A program made the translations under genes and the position numbers. Under the pieces are notes generated by a model, which was not told where the DNA came from, made no database searches, and was given only the letters and a program-made list of their open reading frames with translations. Of a stretch of DNA of 64,000 nt, positions 62,102-64,000 are shown piece after piece (position 1 is the stretch's first letter; every line of letters starts with the position of its first letter). The stretch is from an uncultured Glaciecola sp. Its GTDB lineage: Bacteria; Pseudomonadota; Gammaproteobacteria; Enterobacterales; Alteromonadaceae. The stretch spans positions 26,784 through 90,783 of the forward strand of contig CAJQOP010000065.1 in the NCBI GenBank assembly GCA_905479945.1, written 5' to 3'.

Positions 62102-62578
62102 ATGAATAAAACGACAGTACAAGAAGCTAAATCAGCGTTGCACCTTATTGAGCAACAAAAAGCAAGGGCATCATCCATCGCTAGAATGCCATTATGGTTA
62201 AATATTACTCTCTGCACTCTTATGACATGGTTCGTGTACTTTGAATTGATTAATCGTAAGCTCATGCTATCAGAAGTGTTTGAACATTTTATAGCGATAA
62301 GTTTAATTGTATTACTGGTCATTTGGAGTCGTTATCTCAATAAAAAAGGATTAAAAGTTAAATGGTTCCCTAGTAAACCGATTTCATACTTTGCGCTTGC
62401 TGTCGGGTTATTGTTTGGCTTCTTCAGCGATAATATTGCAAACTATTCCTACGAGGCACTGGCACCTTGGGGAGTTTATGTGGTTCCAGTCGTTACCGGT
62501 ATCGTTTTCGTCTACCTTGGTCATCGGTTTCCTTTATCACAAGCAGTAAGTAAGGAAGCAATGAATGAATTACGGTAG
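62102..62578 (+). CDS. Four-helix membrane protein, unknown family
   Basis: This 158-aa protein has a short charged N-terminus and four hydrophobic segments (LWLNITLCTLMTWFVYFEL; AISLIVLLVIWSRYL; ISYFALAVGLLFGFF; YVVPVVTGIVFVYLG). It has the look of small membrane proteins encoded with their own winged-helix repressor. The regulator gene overlaps its end by 14 nt, and twin operators lie just upstream, so expression is probably induced when the regulator is displaced. Function unknown. Confidence 0.7.
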   Translation: MNKTTVQEAKSALHLIEQQKARASSIARMPLWLNITLCTLMTWFVYFELINRKLMLSEVFEHFIAISLIVLLVIWSRYLNKKGLKVKWFPSKPISYFALAVGLLFGFFSDNIANYSYEALAPWGVYVVPVVTGIVFVYLGHRFPLSQAVSKEAMNELR

Positions 62579-62849
62579 CTTCGACGAGCTGATTCACGCT
62601 CCCAACCGTTTGATGATCTGCGCAATTTTGGAGCTAGTAGATGAAATGGAGTTTGCCCTTTTAAAAGATAAGCTGGCTGTCAGTAAATCGGTATTATCGA
62701 AACAGTTGAAACTGCTTGCAGATGCTAATTATTTAGAGATAAATAAAGCCACACAAAATGGTAGACAGCGCACTTGGTTATCGTTAACAGAAGAAGGCAC
62801 TGAAGCTTACAAGGAACACGTAAAGGCACTAAAAAGCATTGTAGGGTAA
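62565..62849 (+). CDS. Winged-helix transcriptional regulator (MarR/HTH_34-like)
   Basis: This 94-aa DNA-binding protein is a single winged helix: NRLMICAILELVDEMEFALL, LAVSKSVLSKQLKLLADANY (recognition helix) and a wing QNGRQRTWLSLTEEGTEAYK. It resembles the short MarR/PadR-like repressors of the HTH_34 type. It overlaps the upstream membrane-protein gene, and the palindromes at 62035 and 62068 make autorepression likely. No cysteine suggests a ligand or membrane partner rather than a thiol signal. Confidence 0.82.
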   Translation: MNYGSFDELIHAPNRLMICAILELVDEMEFALLKDKLAVSKSVLSKQLKLLADANYLEINKATQNGRQRTWLSLTEEGTEAYKEHVKALKSIVG

Positions 62850-63307
62850 AGCTTTTGCATCATAGATTCCAAACTCATGACCTGCATTCGAAAGTCAATT
62901 ATTAGTTGTAACTGTTTCTTCTTCATATTTTTGTTATAGACTGCCCCGATAAGATTGGTTCCTGCAAAGAAACAGTCGCAAAACATCCCAATTGCAGACG
63001 TTCGTGGTCATAGCGATTCAGGAGCAACAAGCCTAAGTTTTAGCAAATTAGGATGATGTCTCTGCAACTTATGTAAGGCACTTTTTAGTTGGTAGGGCAC
63101 CTTACCGTAAGTCGTTCTTGCCAACCTTTTTTCCGATACCCCAGAGCGGGTAATATAACGGCACAGCCTTTAGAGTTTACTTCTATCCTGTGCGTTGCTC
63201 ATCATGACATCTGCATGGAGACTGAAGCCTGCCGCTTTTGCGGCACAGCCTGACGCAAGCCCTTGCTCTGCCATAAATGCAATGGTTTGCAAGGTAAAGA
63301 CCTTTCG
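62850..63307. other. Gene-free interval containing the probable junction to foreign sequence
   Basis: From about 62850 to 63060 composition matches the bacterial sequence, including a second copy of CCAATTGCAGAC(G)TTC (62988-63003). From about 63180 to 63307 it becomes GC-rich like the AFG1-like gene. The change point is somewhere in 63000-63200 by eye. No transposase, tRNA or clear inverted repeat marks it. Confidence 0.5.
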
Positions 63308-64000
63308 TCATTGCCGCCCCCATTCCTTTCCACCCATTTCTGCCAATCGAGACGCAGCTCGTCGAAAGGAAAAGGCGAGATCATTGGCGGCCGATAATTG
63401 TGCCAGTGACACGCCAATTCGACCCGTCGCCGACCACTCCAAATATTCCCCCTCTTTGGTGCGAATCATGGTCGTCGCAAAGGAACTCGAGCTTCCCCCC
63501 TTCTCACTGACAAACAATTCTTCATCTCCATCACTGCTTTCGACTTGCGCTTCAAAATCGACAAACAATTCGTCGAGCGGGACTTGTGCCGCCAGCACCA
63601 AGCGGGTGCGAGATTCATAACACGCGTCAATGAGGGTCACGAATCGTCGCGCTTCGTTGAGGTGATTGGCGTCCAGTTGGGGGACGCGGTCCATGATGAG
63701 GACCGGAAATCGGCAGCAAAGGGAAACATAATCGGCCGCCCCAAGCGGTTGGTAGCACAACTCGGAAAAGTCAAACCAGGCGCACCGGTCATTCAATCGG
63801 GCGACCTGGACGGTGCGACCAAAGAGGACGGGAATGATCTCGGCCTCAGTTCCGGATGCAGTGCCACCAAATATTTCGTCCAACTGCGCCTGCATGTTGT
63901 TATTAATATTATTATCGCCATCAACATCCTTGTTTGACCAAAAATAGGATTGACCACCCGCTCGAGTTTCGAGTCGATAATCCTTGCGGGAATCCTCCAT
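63308..64000 (-). CDS. AFG1/ZapE-family ATPase, C-terminal part, plant/algal type, 5' end outside window
   Basis: AFG1 (LACE1 in animals, ZapE in bacteria) proteins are AAA-like ATPases. The visible 230 codons give WFDFSELCYQPLGAADYVSL, VLIMDRVPQLDA, NEARRFVTLIDACYESRTRL and PLDELFVDF, all AFG1/ZapE. The following insertion (EKGGSSSSFATTMI, EYLEWSATGRIGVSLAQLSA, then FSFRRAASRLAEM) is, in my knowledge, a feature of plant and algal mitochondrial-type AFG1, not of bacterial ZapE. The reading frame starts inside the domain, so the real start is beyond 64000; the ATG at 64000 is probably internal. GC content is much above the rest of the window. Contamination, a chimeric contig or transfer are the options. 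Confidence 0.75.
   Translation of the reverse strand: MEDSRKDYRLETRAGGQSYFWSNKDVDGDNNINNNMQAQLDEIFGGTASGTEAEIIPVLFGRTVQVARLNDRCAWFDFSELCYQPLGAADYVSLCCRFPVLIMDRVPQLDANHLNEARRFVTLIDACYESRTRLVLAAQVPLDELFVDFEAQVESSDGDEELFVSEKGGSSSSFATTMIRTKEGEYLEWSATGRIGVSLAQLSAANDLAFSFRRAASRLAEMGGKEWGRQ

Noticed and set aside
63545..63937. 130-codon plus-strand frame opposite the AFG1-like gene
   Set aside because: It is antisense to clearly conserved AFG1 coding sequence and has no motif of its own; long antisense frames are common in GC-rich DNA.

Overview
The window looks like a chromosomal segment of a marine, AT-rich gammaproteobacterium, most probably of the order Alteromonadales (Alteromonas/Paraglaciecola-like). 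This is inferred from recC, quinone-linked dld, tandem RND pumps, a FecI/FecR/TonB-receptor unit, several GGDEF/EAL proteins and many envelope genes. There are no rRNA, tRNA, CRISPR, phage or recognisable IS genes. The last ~0.7 kb does not fit: it encodes part of an AFG1/ZapE-type ATPase with plant/algal-type features in GC-rich sequence. That suggests a chimeric join, contamination or recent transfer.

Layout. 1-2573: recC (minus, 3' end outside the window). 3.2-5.6 kb: dimeric dUTPase and an acyl-CoA synthetase, convergent on a terminator. 5.8-16.2 kb: a 1559-aa sensor with beta-propeller, PAS, GGDEF and EAL domains; D-lactate dehydrogenase; an RNase J-like beta-CASP nuclease whose conserved N-terminus is out of frame at a G7 tract; an HSL-type esterase; and an acyl-CoA thioesterase. 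16.5-25.9 kb: a QseBC/PmrAB-type two-component system heading an envelope redox/metal locus. It includes a cupredoxin, a degenerate FTR1-like permease, an outer-membrane protein, a DUF1624 acyltransferase-like protein, then TlpA, DUF4266, DUF3570 and ApbE, a small secreted protein and a LysR regulator. Three PmrA-like boxes (CTTAAG-N5-CTTAAG type) tie this together. The DUF3570 protein carries a motif expected of an ApbE flavinylation site.

26-32 kb: a CBM9-like lipoprotein diverges from a MacB-type ABC exporter operon. That operon has three tandem adaptors and a 33-codon peptide gene coupled to the ATPase. 32.3-37.1 kb: seven closely spaced minus-strand genes built round a MotA/TolQ/ExbB-like channel with coiled-coil, lipoprotein and membrane-anchored partners I do not recognise, ending in a mobA-like gene. 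This is the best candidate here for an undescribed system. 37.3-42.5 kb: an amino-acid/aspartate unit (aminotransferase, LysR, dicarboxylate/amino-acid symporter, aspartase). 42.7-47.2 kb: FecI-type sigma factor, FecR-type anti-sigma factor and an STN-TonB receptor with a second, internal signal peptide. 47.5-55.1 kb: adaptor plus two RND pumps. 55.4-62.8 kb: GAF-PAS-GGDEF-EAL protein, a Rho-like ATPase lacking the N-terminal RNA-binding region, a small membrane protein, a redoxin/cytochrome c/copper-monooxygenase/EF-hand multidomain protein, and a membrane protein with a winged-helix regulator behind twin palindromic operators.

A recurring theme is short tandem duplication (7-17 bp units) at nine sites, in coding sequence, between genes and in a 5' leader. 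All positions and motifs were read by eye; homology statements rest on family knowledge and were not searched.
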